Assembly (NCBI GenBank): GCA_002633025.1
Contig: NMRB01001864.1
Location: 20,585-84,584, forward strand
Origin: Notospermus geniculatus
Lineage: Eukaryota; Nemertea; Pilidiophora; Heteronemertea; Lineidae
DNA: 64,000 nucleotides
Reading direction: 5' to 3'
The notes below the pieces were generated by a model. That model ran no database searches and had not been told where the DNA came from. It saw nothing but the letters and a program-made list of their open reading frames with translations. The translations under genes and the position numbers were made by a program. Below, piece after piece: positions 1 through 11,148 of the stretch. The stretch's first letter is position 1. Each line of letters starts with the position of its first letter.

Positions 1-5
1 AATAG

Positions 6-2179
6 CTAAAGGTAAACCTTAGAGTTAAGGAAGCTTCTAGAATACAGCCCAATATCTTTTCGATCAAGTTGTACTTTGAGATTAAACAAAATGCCTTCAT
101 CACGCACACTCGACTTACTGTAGAGAAACTCCATGATATATTTGCAAATGTTCATGCACAAATGGAGCCCTTCTGTGCGATGTAGGATGCCCTTCAGACA
201 GGCGCTTTCATTTGTGCCGTTTTGCATATCCACCTGACTTTGGTAGGCACGCTCATTTGTCAACTCGTCCCCACCGAACACTACTCTCTCAACTACATTT
301 GGTAGGTCATTGATGGATGGCATATACTTGTGAACACACTGCAATATGTCTATCATTTCATCAGCCTTGTTCTCACTTTTATCCAAAAGATCTAGTATCT
401 GAAATTCTGATTTTACTTTCATTTCATCAACACAACCATGTGGAATGTACTTAGGCACACAGTCTTTAAAACTGGCCAACCATGGAATGTACCTCACCAG
501 CACCTCCATTACATGAAAAATAATGTTTTCACGCAAGGAGGACAAGTCTTCTACACATGGTAAAAACTCTTCGTCTGACACTGCCAAGATAGACCTACGA
601 GGACGCAATGTATCCAAACCAGGGGGTGGCTGGACTCGCAGCTTTGCACCTACTAACACAAACCAATGGATATCCTGCCCTCTATGCAATTTTGTCACGT
701 GATGTACGTGAACTGTATGATCAACATTATCTCCATAGATTTCCCAGGCTGGCAGAGAATACTTCAACTTGTGTACCAAATCTGATGTTACTGAAACATA
801 ACTGAAAGAAAATACATTTGTGGATAACCAGTTGATTTGATCAATTGTTTCAAACTTTTTTACAGAGTACAACTTCATAGGGAGAATATGGTATTTCAAA
901 ACTACTACACCTACTACTTAATGCCTCTTCTATTTGGCACTCATGGTACTTCTCAATTTCTTTCTTTTTGGCATTAATTGCTGATGTTGAAACTGTAACA
1001 CCTAGAGTGTGGCACTTTCTGAGAGTCTCATCAGTAGCACCGCCAAAGTCCAACAAAAGTGAAATGCAGTACAAAAGGGATGACAAATGAAAGTTTCGTT
1101 GGTGCAGCAGGATGGCAGATGACAGTGCTGCAGCATATTTGTTTGTCTTTGTGAATAAGTTGGGCTCAATTCCCATGATCGAACGAATCACTCCACAAAC
1201 GGTTGGCGATGTCTCCTGCAGTTGTTGTAAGTAAGAATCTGGTGTTATGTTCGCCAAGTGGTCAACTGTACTCAGGCCCGTAGCTAGCATAGGGACAGGG
1301 GGGGCAAATGCCCCCCCCCAGGCCAATTGTTGAAAAAAAAATTTTTTTCAGCAAAATCAAATGGGATAATTGTTCGTGTCTCAGAATGCAGGAAATTGAC
1401 CTCAAATTGCATCTCAGAGCTTCTAATTTTCAAAATTTTTCTGGGGGAGGCCCAGACCCCCCACAAAACCGACCCCTTCGGCGTTGCTCACGTCTGCAGA
1501 GCTCATCTGCTTAAAATGCCCCCCTAGGGAAAAAAAGCTAGCTACGGCCCTGCTGTACTTGTTCGGAAGACAGACGGATGAGCTGATGAACACAAAAGCT
1601 GACTCTCTTCATCAATACGTTTCATCAGTCTGTTCATCAAGTGTTCACTGTAAAGACAATAGCAGTAAATGAAGTGTTATGCATTAAGCATTGCAGTCTG
1701 AGGCTAACTGAATCTAGGACCTTTGTTTCATTATACAATGTTCTAGGCATCTGTCATGTCCTAGTGAAATTGCCCAGCCATAAAGTCAAGAATGATAAAA
1801 AAATATTAATTGGGTGTATAATAAAATATTTCGTTTAGATGTAGGCTGCTTATACATACTTGTATCCACTATCATCATACACTGCATTCACAAGCCTCTT
1901 CTTCTCTCCTGCGAACAGAGCCTTGGCAATGCCAACTGACGATTCAGTTGACTCATCCATAATATATCGTTGACGGTCAGATCCACCAATGCGAACTGTA
2001 ATCTGGAAATTGAACCAAATAAAGATAATCAATGCTGATTTCTTTTTGACACTTATGATAACAGGTAATAATAAATGTTTACAATTCAACCTACTGAGCC
2101 TTACCTTAGCTTTAAAATGTTCTTCTTAGTATGTAGTCTTTGGCTTGGGTTGAAAGTATGGAGGTTTCTGAACTGGAAG
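6..2179 (-). pseudogene. DUF6589-type protein gene, 3' half, decayed
   Basis: Three exons can be read on the minus strand: 2179-2105, 2002-1860 and 1647 down to the window edge. Each has a pyrimidine-rich AG acceptor, the first two end in GTAAGG and GTATGT donors, and the phases match (0, then 2). The product resembles the DUF6589 family: an 'FGGDELTNERA' block, then '...HLCMNICKYIMEFLY', after 'FKDCVPKYIPH'. The function of this family is unknown to me; such genes are common and repeated in invertebrate genomes. Lesions: an in-frame TAA in the 75-nt exon (codon 18), a MITE inside the third exon, and a 1-nt frameshift at an A6 run near 862-867 (the upstream frame stops just beyond it while the downstream frame is open to position 6). 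The stop at 6-8 may lie in an intron, so the gene may continue off the left edge. Its 5' exons are probably those at 17475-16411. Confidence 0.75.
1273..1552. mobile_element. hAT-like MITE inside a DUF6589 exon
   Basis: The ends are inverted repeats, AGGCCCGTAGCTAGC on the left and GCTAGCTACGGCCCTG on the right. They are flanked by CTGTACTC (1266-1273) and CTGTACTT (1553-1560), an 8-bp duplication with one mismatch, as expected for hAT elements. The interior has runs of G and C near each end and no coding capacity. Removing the element and one duplication joins the flanking reading frame of the host exon in phase. Confidence 0.75.
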
Positions 2180-2822
2180 CTGAAAAATATTTTGCATCAA
2201 ATATAAAAATCTTTTTAAACATTTTAAATGTCTTTTAAATCTCAATTATTTGTTATTCTTAAACTTAAAATTATTTTATTAACTTCATTTTAAGAAAATG
2301 TTGAGTTATTGTACGGTGCTTTGAAGGTTTTCTTTCACTTTGTGTATCATTATTATAAAATGGAAGTAAATTCATCATCAAAATGTTGAATTGAAACTGT
2401 ATTGACCAAAACTTACCAAAGTAGCTTTATATAGGGGTAATACTTAGCAGTACTAACTCAGGGAAATTCCTTTGGATGTGTACCAATATGTTAACTGAAC
2501 ATGCTGAAGGTTTGAGAAAAAACAAAAGCAATGTTAGTTATAATTCCAAAATGTAATAACATTAACACAATAACAATATATTTCAACAAGAACGAAGACA
2601 ATAGCCATTCAGGGTTTCAGCAGGCAGTCGCCAAAGGAGCCAATAGCAACTTTTAAAATAAAGTGGGACAGAAATAAATGATTGGCTCAAAATTTTTAAT
2701 GCTACTTACAATGGAATATTGCTGCCCTGGATAAAAACATCCTACTTCAACAAAATTGGCTATAAATCTAATACTCCAGCAGAAACCCTGGCCATTTAAA
2801 AAATAACAGAACAAATAACAAG
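2180..2822. other. Intron remainder between DUF6589 exons and giant element
   Basis: AT-rich sequence with no convincing reading frame. It is best read as the 3' part of the host intron into which the unit at 2829-16353 inserted; the other part of that intron is 16360-16410. Confidence 0.5.
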
Positions 2823-2828
2823 CAAAGC
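2823..2828. repeat. Left target-site duplication, CAAAGC
   Basis: This 6-mer directly abuts the left inverted end and is repeated exactly at 16354-16359 directly outside the right end. The match stops at both sides (G before, T after). Confidence 0.8.
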
Positions 2829-3030
2829 TACGAAAGCCCAGAAGGATCATTCGAGTTTCGAATTTCAAATTTCAGATGTTGAACATTCGAAATTCGAAAA
2901 TCGAAATCTAGTTCCAGTCATTCGAGTTTCGGATTTCATATTTCAAATGTTGAACATTCGAAATTTGAAATTCGAAATCTAGTTCGAATTTCCAGTTTCG
3001 AGTTTCTGAAAACAACCAATCAGAAAACAA
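2829..3030 (+). repeat. Left terminal inverted repeat
   Basis: Begins TACGAAAGCCC and contains two tandem copies of a ~75-bp TTCGAGTTTCG...TTGAACATTCGAAA block; the right end has one. It closes with two ACAACCAATCA boxes. CCAAT-type boxes lie 40-70 bp upstream of the ATG at 3074, so the end probably doubles as the promoter of the first cargo gene. Confidence 0.75.
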
Positions 3031-3073
3031 CCAATCACGATCGACCACGTCAGAACACACCTCCTATTAAACA

Positions 3074-5326
3074 ATGGCGACCATAAAGGTTAGAGATGAG
3101 AGCGAGGAAGAATCTTTTTCATTTATAACCGAAAATGACCGATTTACAGTGGAAGAACTGAGTAAGTTGCATGTATACATAATGTCGATTTTGCGCTGAT
3201 AAAGAGACTGCTAAAGATTTATATAGAATCATTATTCTGCGACTAGGCCTAATTCCCGGTACCGGTATATCATATCATACTTATATGCTTCTCGGCTAGC
3301 CCTCTCGCGTCGCCAAGGGGATTCCCAAAACCTCGATGCAGGATAATGCTATAATATGTGGTTCGATGCTTCTATACACTACGCACGCCTGTAGATGAGG
3401 TTGCACTATATTTCGGCCGAACTGGGAGTGAGTGAGTAGCGGTGCTTACTTTAATAGAGAGGTTGCGCAGCTGTCCGACTCCCACTCCGGTTTCAACTAC
3501 CAGAATAAATTGCAGTCCGCTGTAGACGTCCGTGATAAAAACGATTTGATAGACGCTTGCAAATCGTAAAATGCCATAATTTTGTGGCAGAATAATTTCG
3601 ACTCGTAATCGGAAGTGCACGTAAACCGCAAATTGTAGTAACGACTAGGATTACTACTTCAATATTCATTGTTTATCCGCACTTCCGATTTATAAGACCA
3701 AATTTTTCTGCCTTAAATTTATGGTGTTTGACGAATTGAAAACTTAGGATGTCCATAGCGGACTAGTATTCATTCTCGTAGTTTAAGTCGGAGTCGTAGT
3801 CGGGCCGCTGCGCAACCTCTCTAATATCACCGCATGTCCCATTTAGGCCTGCATGCATTGACACCAACGTAAAAAAGTATTGAAAATACAACTATGTAGG
3901 TCACTGGATGATACGGCTGCTTAGTAAGGAGGCCTATCTTCAGCAGGTTTAGTTTTTTTACCGGTACAGGATTGTATTGGAATCTAGGCCGTGGCATTGT
4001 TGTGAACAACGCCGGCTGATGCTACTCTGAGTAGTAGGCCTATATCCACTCATGTTCCCGGCTCAGGGTGGCGACACATCTAACGCGATTTCGCATGCGA
4101 CAGGGCAACGCATGCGCCAAATGTTTTTGAAACCTTTGTTTCCGTACAGTGCGGCGGAAAATAGGGAGGTGGAGATAAACGACTTATCACGGATCCTATT
4201 ACGTATACGGATCGAAATGTACACAAAATTTGCCCTCGTACATAATTTTATCCGTATATACGTATTAAAGGATCCGTGATACGTTGCTAATAGTGTGGCT
4301 GAGCTTTCGCAAGCACCCGTTAGGCCCTACGACGACGTTTATCTATTGTGTGGGTAGGCCTATACCCAAACAATAGATAAACGTGGTCGTATGGCCTAAC
4401 CGGGCGCTTGCGAAAGCTCACTAACCTCAACCTCCCTACACGTATTAACAAAGCATTTGCCACATGCGCCAGTGCATCGCGTTAGGTGTGTCCCTACCCT
4501 TACTTGGATTGGATATTTGACTTGCCCTTAAATGCTTCGAAGCCCCTCTGTAAGGAGCCCCTGCGCAAATAATCCACGTGCAGGTTGCAGCAACCTTTCC
4601 CTTTCTTACAGTAGCGGACTATTGTTTGGCGGACTTGCATTCCTAGAACACTGATTTTTGTCACACATGGCTTGACAAATATCCATTATCGTCCCTAATG
4701 CCATCATTCTCCTATTATCCCACCTAATTCGATATAAACATTGGTAACATCGCGATTTCAGGTCAACCATTTCAAGGTGCAACTTCATTAACCTACACAG
4801 AAGGCGATGATGATGAACGATTTGTCGTGACATCGGTTGATGGAGTTTTCAAAGTTCCACCTGGTGGATGGGGAAAGCCGGTGTAACGTTTTTCAGTGTG
4901 GCCCGTCTGCCAGTGTGACATTACAATAGACTGACGGAATAAGCGGCGACTTGACAATGAACGACACACAGAGAAACAGCGAGTCCGTTTCCCAGTGTGT
5001 TCCAAACAATGGAAGTCACACAGAAAAACGGCCACACTGAAAAACGTTACACTGGGAAGAAAGTATTTTGTTGTAAAAGGTAACTGCGACCGATTCTAAT
5101 GTTCCTACCTTGTACGTTTTTAAGGAAGTCACTCTTAAACTGTGTACATAGAATATCATGTTCAGATATTAGAACGATGAGCTTGAGAAAAAAATGTCTG
5201 GAGTGGGGACATACTGTTCGAAAATTTGTGCTGAAAACCAAAACTGTTGAAGGAGTACCAAAAAAGAACATTCAATGGTGCGTGCTGTCGAATATCGGGG
5301 ACAGCTTACATGACGCAACAAGCTAA
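3074..5326 (+). CDS. Stand-alone TDP-43 N-terminal-domain-like protein, spliced
   Basis: Three exons: 3074-3161 (ATG, 29 codons plus 1 nt, donor GTAAGT), 4762-5079 (acceptor ATTTCAG; 178-bp MITE inside; donor GTAACT) and 5166-5326 (acceptor TTCAG, stop TAA). Phases agree at both junctions if the MITE and one 5-bp duplicate are ignored, giving ~127 residues. Residues ~3-75 align by eye with the TDP-43 N-terminal domain: 'IKV' with acidic residues, 'PFQGATSLTY' against 'FPGACGLRY', and 'VDGVFKVPPGGWGKKYFVV' against 'VEGILHAPDAGWGNLVYVV'. In TDP-43 this ubiquitin/DIX-like fold drives head-to-tail oligomerisation. Here it is followed by a ~50-residue basic tail and no RRM. A polymer-forming nuclear accessory protein of the transposon is an inference. 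As the DNA stands, the exon runs into a stop in the MITE (GKPV-stop), so the product is probably truncated. Confidence 0.65.
3339..3445. repeat. Dispersed repeat, inverted copy at 42657-42760
   Basis: About 100 bp (GGTTGCACTATATTTCGGCC core) recurs in reverse orientation at 42657-42760. It lies in intron 1 of the TDP-43-like gene. Confidence 0.6.
3451..3826. repeat. Foldback MITE, TAGAGAGGTTGCGCAGC ends
   Basis: The arms TAGAGAGGTTGCGCAGC (left) and GCTGCGCAACCTCTCTA (right) continue as an imperfect inverted repeat for over 100 bp each side. There is no coding capacity. It lies in intron 1 of the TDP-43-like gene. Confidence 0.65.
4064..4497. repeat. Three nested foldback elements
   Basis: The outer arms share ACACATCTAACGCGAT with the inverse of ATCGCGTTAGGTGTGT. 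Inside are a second foldback (4178-4285, TCACGGATCCT...AGGATCCGTGA) and a third (4292-4422, GAGCTTTCGCAAGC...GCTTGCGAAAGCTCAC), which is the same family as 18029-18148. Confidence 0.65.
4878..5055. mobile_element. MITE inserted in exon 2 of TDP-43-like gene
   Basis: Ends CCGGTGTAACGTTTTTCAG and CTGAAAAACGTTACACTGG are inverted. The flanks GAAAG and GAAGA suggest a 5-bp duplication with one change. It introduces an in-frame TAA two codons after the junction. Confidence 0.7.
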
Positions 5327-5339
5327 AACGCTCTGGGAC

Positions 5340-6048
5340 CAGGGACCATATGCATAAAACTTCCTTAAGTTAAGTGTAAAACTTACCCTTAAAGTCTAAT
5401 AATTTCACTTTACCAAGTGCCATACTTAAGGTGTATGCATAAAACAAACTAAGTGCATACTCAGCTAAGGGCAACCCTTAACTAAAGTATTTCTAGGAAT
5501 TGTGGTGTCAGCCAATGAAATTTCAGTATTCAAGGGGGTTTCCCAGATTTCTTGAGTGTTATACTTAAGGAAGGTTTCTCAAATGTAGGCTGCATGTACA
5601 TGAACATGACTGCAGGCAATGCTGTAAATGCACATTTTAGTATGTTAGGAACTCTGTAAAGTGGCTATTAACGGTGGAAAACAAAACAGAGGTTACCAAA
5701 TTGGTAGGACAGAAAGAGGATACATGGTCTGTCAAATCAAAATCCTTGGCACAGTTCAATGTTATCCCACCCTAGCCTAGCACATAATTTCCCCGGCCTA
5801 TTTGGCTAGCATGCATTAAAAACAGCATGGATAGCATATTCCAACCTGTGCCTGCCACAACTGTGAAGTTAAGGAGTCAGTTAAGGGAACTGTGACCACA
5901 CTTAGAGTTAAGGGTGATTTTGAGGCTTTCACTATTCCAAAGTTGCTTTCTGCATCTCCCTTAAGTTAAGATTTCCACTTAAGTGGTGGTTTGAGGGAAT
6001 CCCTTGGGATTTTCATACTTAAGTAGTTTTATGCATATGCCCCCTGGG
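5340..6048. repeat. Foldback element with CATATGCATAAAAC ends
   Basis: Left CATATGCATAAAACTTCCTT and right AGTTTTATGCATATG are inverted, and CTTAAG words recur inside. The 8-mer CTGGGACC flanks both sides (5333-5340 and just before 6050), a probable target duplication. The interior is non-coding. Confidence 0.6.
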
Positions 6049-6188
6049 ACCTAATTCACAAAGCCCCCGTAATTTTAAGGGTACGCAAATCCTTTTGTCT
6101 GGCCGATAGTGAACAACAGGTTGTCCGCAAAAGGACAATAGTTTGCGCACTCCCGTAAGTTACGGGAGCTTCGCGAATAAGGTCCCAG
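6049..6188. repeat. Foldback MITE, GGGACCTTATTCGCGAAGC ends
   Basis: Arms GGGACCTAATTCACAAAGCC and GGAGCTTCGCGAATAAGGTCCC enclose a TTGTCC hairpin. A partial relative lies at 49857-49915. Confidence 0.6.
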
Positions 6189-6319
6189 AACGGTCACTCA
6201 CAGAGATTTGAATATTAATTGGAATCGCAATAATACTTGTATTATGCCATGTCCCATGCAAAATTCATGCAAGTTTGCAGGAAATTGCATTACTTCACAA
6301 GGTTTATCTTCACATAATA

Positions 6320-6760
6320 TACGCCTTTAGGCGTGGTTACACTACCAAAAAACCCGTTTTTTGCGGTCACACCTGTAAATAGCCGGTGTAGTATCTAATG
6401 TCCCCCGATATGTGATGTCCCCAACAACAGATGTACGGATTAAGCGGCACCATTGAATTGGACTCTAGAGAGGCCAAGACCCTTAATCCTGTGACAAACA
6501 ATGCTGGGGGACATCAGGCGGGCGGGGACATTAGATTTCATCACACAGGGTTTTTGCTCGCCGTGCTTTTCAAAATCCCCGTGTTTTCGTTAGTTCTTAG
6601 CATGGCTACAGATGGCGCAGCCAATAAGTGACTTCGTTTTCGCGCCTCCAACAATGTGTGCCAGTACGGAAATGACCGAAGAGTCAGTGCAGGCAGCGCA
6701 CCTGTCGCCGGGCTATTAGTGTGACCTCTCGCCGGGCTTTTCGTATATTTGTACACACGG
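6320..6760. repeat. CCGGTGTAG-type repeat with inverted arms
   Basis: GGTCACACCTGTAAATAGCC (6354-6374) is inverted relative to GGGCTATTAGTGTGACC near 6712-6728. Blocks such as GGGGACATTAGA and ATTAAGCGGC recur at 44790-44935 and 50470-50545. No gene is seen. Confidence 0.45.
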
Positions 6761-6935
6761 GTTTGACATCATCTTGTACAGTAGCCCAGGATATTTATCG
6801 AAAATAAGGGGGAACCTAGAACAAATTGCAACAGAATTTGTTTTTGCTTTATATGGTTTAGTATACCCCTCCAAACATCACATAAAAAGTCCCTTCAAAT
6901 CCGACCCCCCGAAGTGCCCACAATTGGTATTACAG

Positions 6936-7056
6936 AGTTTAAGAGATCGTCCCGATAACGATAACACTAACGTTAACGTTATTTTTTACATTGCAAATGT
7001 ACGTCAGAAATAGCGTTAACGTTATTGTTATCGTTACCGGACCGATTTCTTAAACT
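6936..7056. repeat. Foldback MITE with AACGTTAACG arms
   Basis: GAGTTTAAGAGATCG with GATAACGATAAC is inverted against GTTATTGTTATCG with CGATTTCTTAAACTC. It lies upstream of the Ig-kinase gene. Confidence 0.65.
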
Positions 7057-7171
7057 CTCGATTATTTCAGATCCTACATTAACTGCTAATGTTTATGGAC
7101 TTCTATTACAAATTCATGTGCTGCTCACTTTTTCCTCTCCGTTTTAGACCCTATTACTAATAGATAGAAAT

Positions 7172-9775
7172 ATGGCACCTCTTAGTCAAATAGGCGTTAA
7201 TATTAGATTATCCTCCTCCATTCCAGGTGCCGCTGCTAATCACAACAACCGTGAAAATAAAATAAAAGAAATCATGACAAAGATAAGGGCGCAGAGAGGA
7301 TCGGGGAAAAAGATAGTTGATAAAGACACAAAAAGGGTACGTTTGATGGGAAACGGCTAATTCTGCTCAGCGTGCCGTAGTTCCTCGTAGTCGGTGTCGG
7401 TTAAAACTCGTGGAAATTAGAAATTAGTTTGTGTGTTCCGGCCTCGAAAAGAATATTTTTTAGTAATGCCCCTGATTCTGTCTGATTCAGCCTTTCATGT
7501 TTTCTAAAATTCTACAGATATATCTTGCTTAATTGGCTGAATCATTTGTGACTTCTACTGCATGTTCTTCTCAGTTTTAATTTGTTTTTGTTGTATTGAA
7601 TAACATCAGATGTGAATTCATTTTTTTGATTTTTATTTGCAGAGTTCCGAAGATTCAAAAGTCACTAAGAGTACCCGCACTAAGAATCCAAAATTGCGGC
7701 TTGGTTGGCTCCACTACAGAAATGGAGGTTACAAACATGTTCCTCTAAAAGACGGTGGTGGTGTGAGGGATATACCAATAACAACCCTTTCGTTGAATGT
7801 TGAAGACATCATCAAAGAAGGACTAGATGTCTTCTTCGAAGGTGGAACGTCTATTTACGGTGCGAGAAAAGATATGGAAACAGCATTAGGAGACTATGCA
7901 GGGAAAATTCTGAGCCAGTTCGAGGACAAACAAGGCCAACCCGCAAAATTTGGAGATTATTTGAAAGATCGCGGTTTATTCGTGTCCCGGTGTACAATGT
8001 ACCTAATGACGAAATCGAAGCCTACGACAGAACCTGAACAGCCAGTTGCACCAGTAGACTCATTCATTTCCAACTCTACTGGAACGGTTGGAAATGACCG
8101 ACACGCCCAACATGCGGAAGATCAGATGGGGTCAACTTCTGCAGCTTCAGAAGAGGCACCACGACCTGCCCTAGTACACATTCCGACCGTTCCATCAGTA
8201 GACTCATTCGTTTCCAACTCTACTGTAACGGTTGTAAATGACCGACACGCCCAACATGCGGAAGATACATGTACAGGATCTACATCTGCAGCTACGACGG
8301 AGGCACCAGGGCCTGTCCTAGTACACATTCCCACCGTTCTTACTGTAGAGAAGGATGGAAATAGTCTCCCGCCGCAATCCTTGTGTGTCACCTACGTGAA
8401 AGAAAGATCATCAGCATACTCGGAGCATATGTCTTATGTGAAATGCAGCTCCATAGCACAATGTAAGGAACTATCTTCTATGAACAACCCTCACATACTG
8501 GAAGAAGATGGATATGATCCCTGCAAGGATGGGTTCAAAATTTCGTCACTGAGTATTGGTCCAAAAAGTTTCATTGATGTAATCTACATCGACAACGAAA
8601 AGGATGGCGGATTAGAAAAAATTTGCCAATTTCCCTCTGCCCCGAAGAACGTCGACGGGATCATAATTCATCACCCGAGCGAGGTATGGGGATATGATGG
8701 TTCCGCCCTAATCATCGGTGTAGTAACAGGATTTCACTGCGAAGACGATAATACAGAACTGCGATTTGATTGGTTCAGGGACGGAACTTTACATAGTAGC
8801 GGTATATCGTGTTTACACAACGTAACAGATCCTGGAGTATACCACTGCCAGGTTACACATGGCAACTTCACTGACACTTCAACTGAAGTTAAAGTAATTC
8901 GTGCACTACAACGTCCTCCTCCTGTCATGGTTGTAACACCCAACTTACAGGCGTTACCCGATGTTGCTGTTGATGACCTCAACATCGACCGAGCCACTCC
9001 AATAGGAATCGGGTCTTTTGGAACAGTGTATCGGGGAAAATGGTTGGGCTGTGACGTTGCCGTGAAGATTATTCAGTTGCAAAAGCGTTCGAGAGGCATG
9101 ATAATGAAGATGTTAGAACGGGAGATTAGCATTACAACCAGACTAAGACATCCAAACATTGTACAATTCCTGGCTGTGGCAAGAGGAGCATCAGAATTTT
9201 GCCTTGCCTGCGAATTCATTGACGCAAATATGGAAGACGTCATTTTCGACAGCGAGAAAAAATTGGAAATGAGTATTGAGCAAGAAACGAAATTAAGCAT
9301 TGCGCATCAACTCGTACGTGCTGTTGCATACTTGCATGGATTGCAACCAGCCGTTGTACATCAGGATATCAAGCCTGGCAATGTTCTGATACAGAAGAAG
9401 ACCTTTGTGACAAAGTTGTGTGATTTTGGAGTCAGTCGCGTCAAGTCTGTACTCGCTGCTACGACGACCGCACTTGGGAATCCCGGTGGAACTGCCGGTT
9501 ATATGTCACCCGATCGTCTATTGGATGGCGCTAAGGCAACTACTGCCTCGGATATTTGGTCAGTTGGTATTACACTGATTGAATTCTTCGCTGAAAGGGA
9601 TGCCTGGGGAGTGGACGGTTCTACCGACCCTGTAGAAGATATCAAGAAGTTGATGAGGGAGAAGACTTCTCCGCTGAATTCAAATGACACGATTCCAAGT
9701 TGGCTCAAGTTGTGTGTAAACTATGAGATTCAGGACCGCCCTTCAGGAATGAACCTCCTTGAAATGATGCAGTAG
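7172..9775 (+). CDS. Intracellular protein with novel N-domain, Ig-like domain and kinase
   Basis: Two exons, 7172-7336 (55 codons, donor GTACGT) and 7643-9775 (acceptor TTTATTTGCAG), both phase 0, give 765 residues. A good acceptor at 7147 means a further 5' exon is possible. Residues ~70-165 ('LGWLHY', 'KDGGGVRD', 'DVFFEGG') match a domain I remember, unnamed, from many invertebrate proteins. A ~48-residue stretch is tandemly repeated (~194-289). Residues ~400-472 look Ig-like ('GFHCEDD', 'FDWFRDG', 'YHCQV'). The kinase domain (~505-765) has a 'GIGSFGTVYRG' loop, 'VAVK' lysine (~530), 'HQDIKPGNVL' catalytic loop (HRD changed to HQD, ~628), 'DFG' (~649) and 'SPD' in place of APE. The catalytic residues are kept, so activity is likely (TKL/Tyr-like or Ser/Thr; the KPGN loop favours Ser/Thr). 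There is no signal peptide or membrane helix. It lies inside the giant transposon-like unit. Confidence 0.85.
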
Positions 9776-9813
9776 GTCTAGACACTTCGATGATGTAGGA
9801 CATGTTCATAAGA

Positions 9814-10601
9814 TACAGTAAACTCGAGTTCAAACCACCGATTCATTATGTTCAGAAGCACACCCACAATCGAAATGGGAGTGAATAAAACATAACAAGT
9901 GTTATGCTGATTGGTTGGAATCGGTAGCTCAAGGCCTAGGTTGGCCTGGATTGGAACGCAAGTGATTAATTGAAGCCTCTTATCCATTTCTGTGGTATGG
10001 TTTCTCAGAGGCTATACAGGGTGTTACAAAATTGATTCAAACCCCCAGTTTACACAAATTACCACACCATACCATCCATCATTCTCTGTTGTAGGCCTTT
10101 GTATTGTTCGGTAGTGGTGAAATACTTTTTTCCATCAAGTTCACTAGGCGTTTTATCCTAAAGAATTGACGTAGGCCTACACCAAAAACGTATTACATCA
10201 CTGAATAGAAAACGATCAGCGTTCCTTTTATGAAACACCCTGTATGAGGCCACAAACAGAATTGATCAGACAAGGGTCAGTTTCGCCCTAGGCCTAAAGC
10301 TGCCCATACACGATCAATATTATTGCACAATATGAGGCTCACAATGGGCAATACTATTGTCAATCTTTCTTCTAATTATCATGCTAGAAGCACACGACCA
10401 CCCATTTGGGCCCCATATTGTGCAATAATATTGCGCCGTGTATGGGCGGCTTTATAACCAACTATTCATTCCAGCGTGGCGTTGTGATTGGACGAGCGAT
10501 TCCAGCCATTCAGCATAATATGTGTTATCCACTCCCATTTCGATTGTGGGTGTGCTTATGAACATAATGAACCGGTGGTTTAAACTCGAGCTTACTGTAA
10601 T
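9814..10601. repeat. Three-level nested foldback
   Basis: The outer arms (TACAGTAAACTCGAG... and ...CTCGAGCTTACTGTA) cover ~100 bp each. Nested inside are 10013-10250 (ACAGGGTGTTACA...GAAACACCCTGT) and 10308-10452 (AAAGCTGCCCATACACGA...TGTATGGGCGGCTTT, with ATATTGTGCAATAATATTG). No gene is seen. Confidence 0.65.
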
Positions 10602-10890
10602 ATTCTTGGTATCACGTATATAGTCGACATTTATCTCGTATATTATCGACTTCGTTCACGTACATGTTTGTAATGACTTTTATCTCATATACACTGCATA
10701 TCGGGTTATTAAAAAGTCCCATTTTGTTAAAATTCAGCAACTCAGGAAGTATTAAACGAAATATGAAATCATAAAGTTGAACCAAAATAAATTTTAAGAA
10801 CAAGAGATTTGACATATTTCATATCAATATCCCTCTTGAGAGTCCCATAATAACCGGTACAAAAATGCAAGTCGAAAAAGTACAGTAGGC

Positions 10891-11148
10891 CTATACATGT
10901 ACATGTAGGTGCACATTCAATGGTACCAACTGATGCACCAGAGTCTCCGCACCATGGTCAAAGTGATTGCCAGATAGAAGCTGTACTCTGGCACCATTCT
11001 TTTTTAATCCATGGCAAGATGCAGTTTTCTTATCCTTTGACATTACCAAGTTATGCTCGGAACCCCAGATGACAGTGAACCAATTGATCATTGTTCCAAG
11101 TACATGTGTATTTGTGGGCCGAGTTAGAAGTTTTCGTGCCGTGCTCAT
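10891..11148 (-). CDS. Unrecognised 85-residue reading frame
   Basis: ATG-initiated frame with balanced composition ('NWFTVIWGSEHNLVMSKDKK'), ending near repetitive TACATG sequence. I recognise no family, and no splice sites or neighbours support it strongly. It could be a fragment of another cargo gene of the surrounding unit or chance. The 300 bases on its upstream side contain nothing else. Confidence 0.2.
   Translation of the reverse strand: MSTARKLLTRPTNTHVLGTMINWFTVIWGSEHNLVMSKDKKTASCHGLKKNGARVQLLSGNHFDHGAETLVHQLVPLNVHLHVHV

Noticed and set aside
8122-9708. Minus-strand frames of 60-90 codons opposite the kinase gene
   Set aside because: Antisense shadows of an intact, conserved coding exon.
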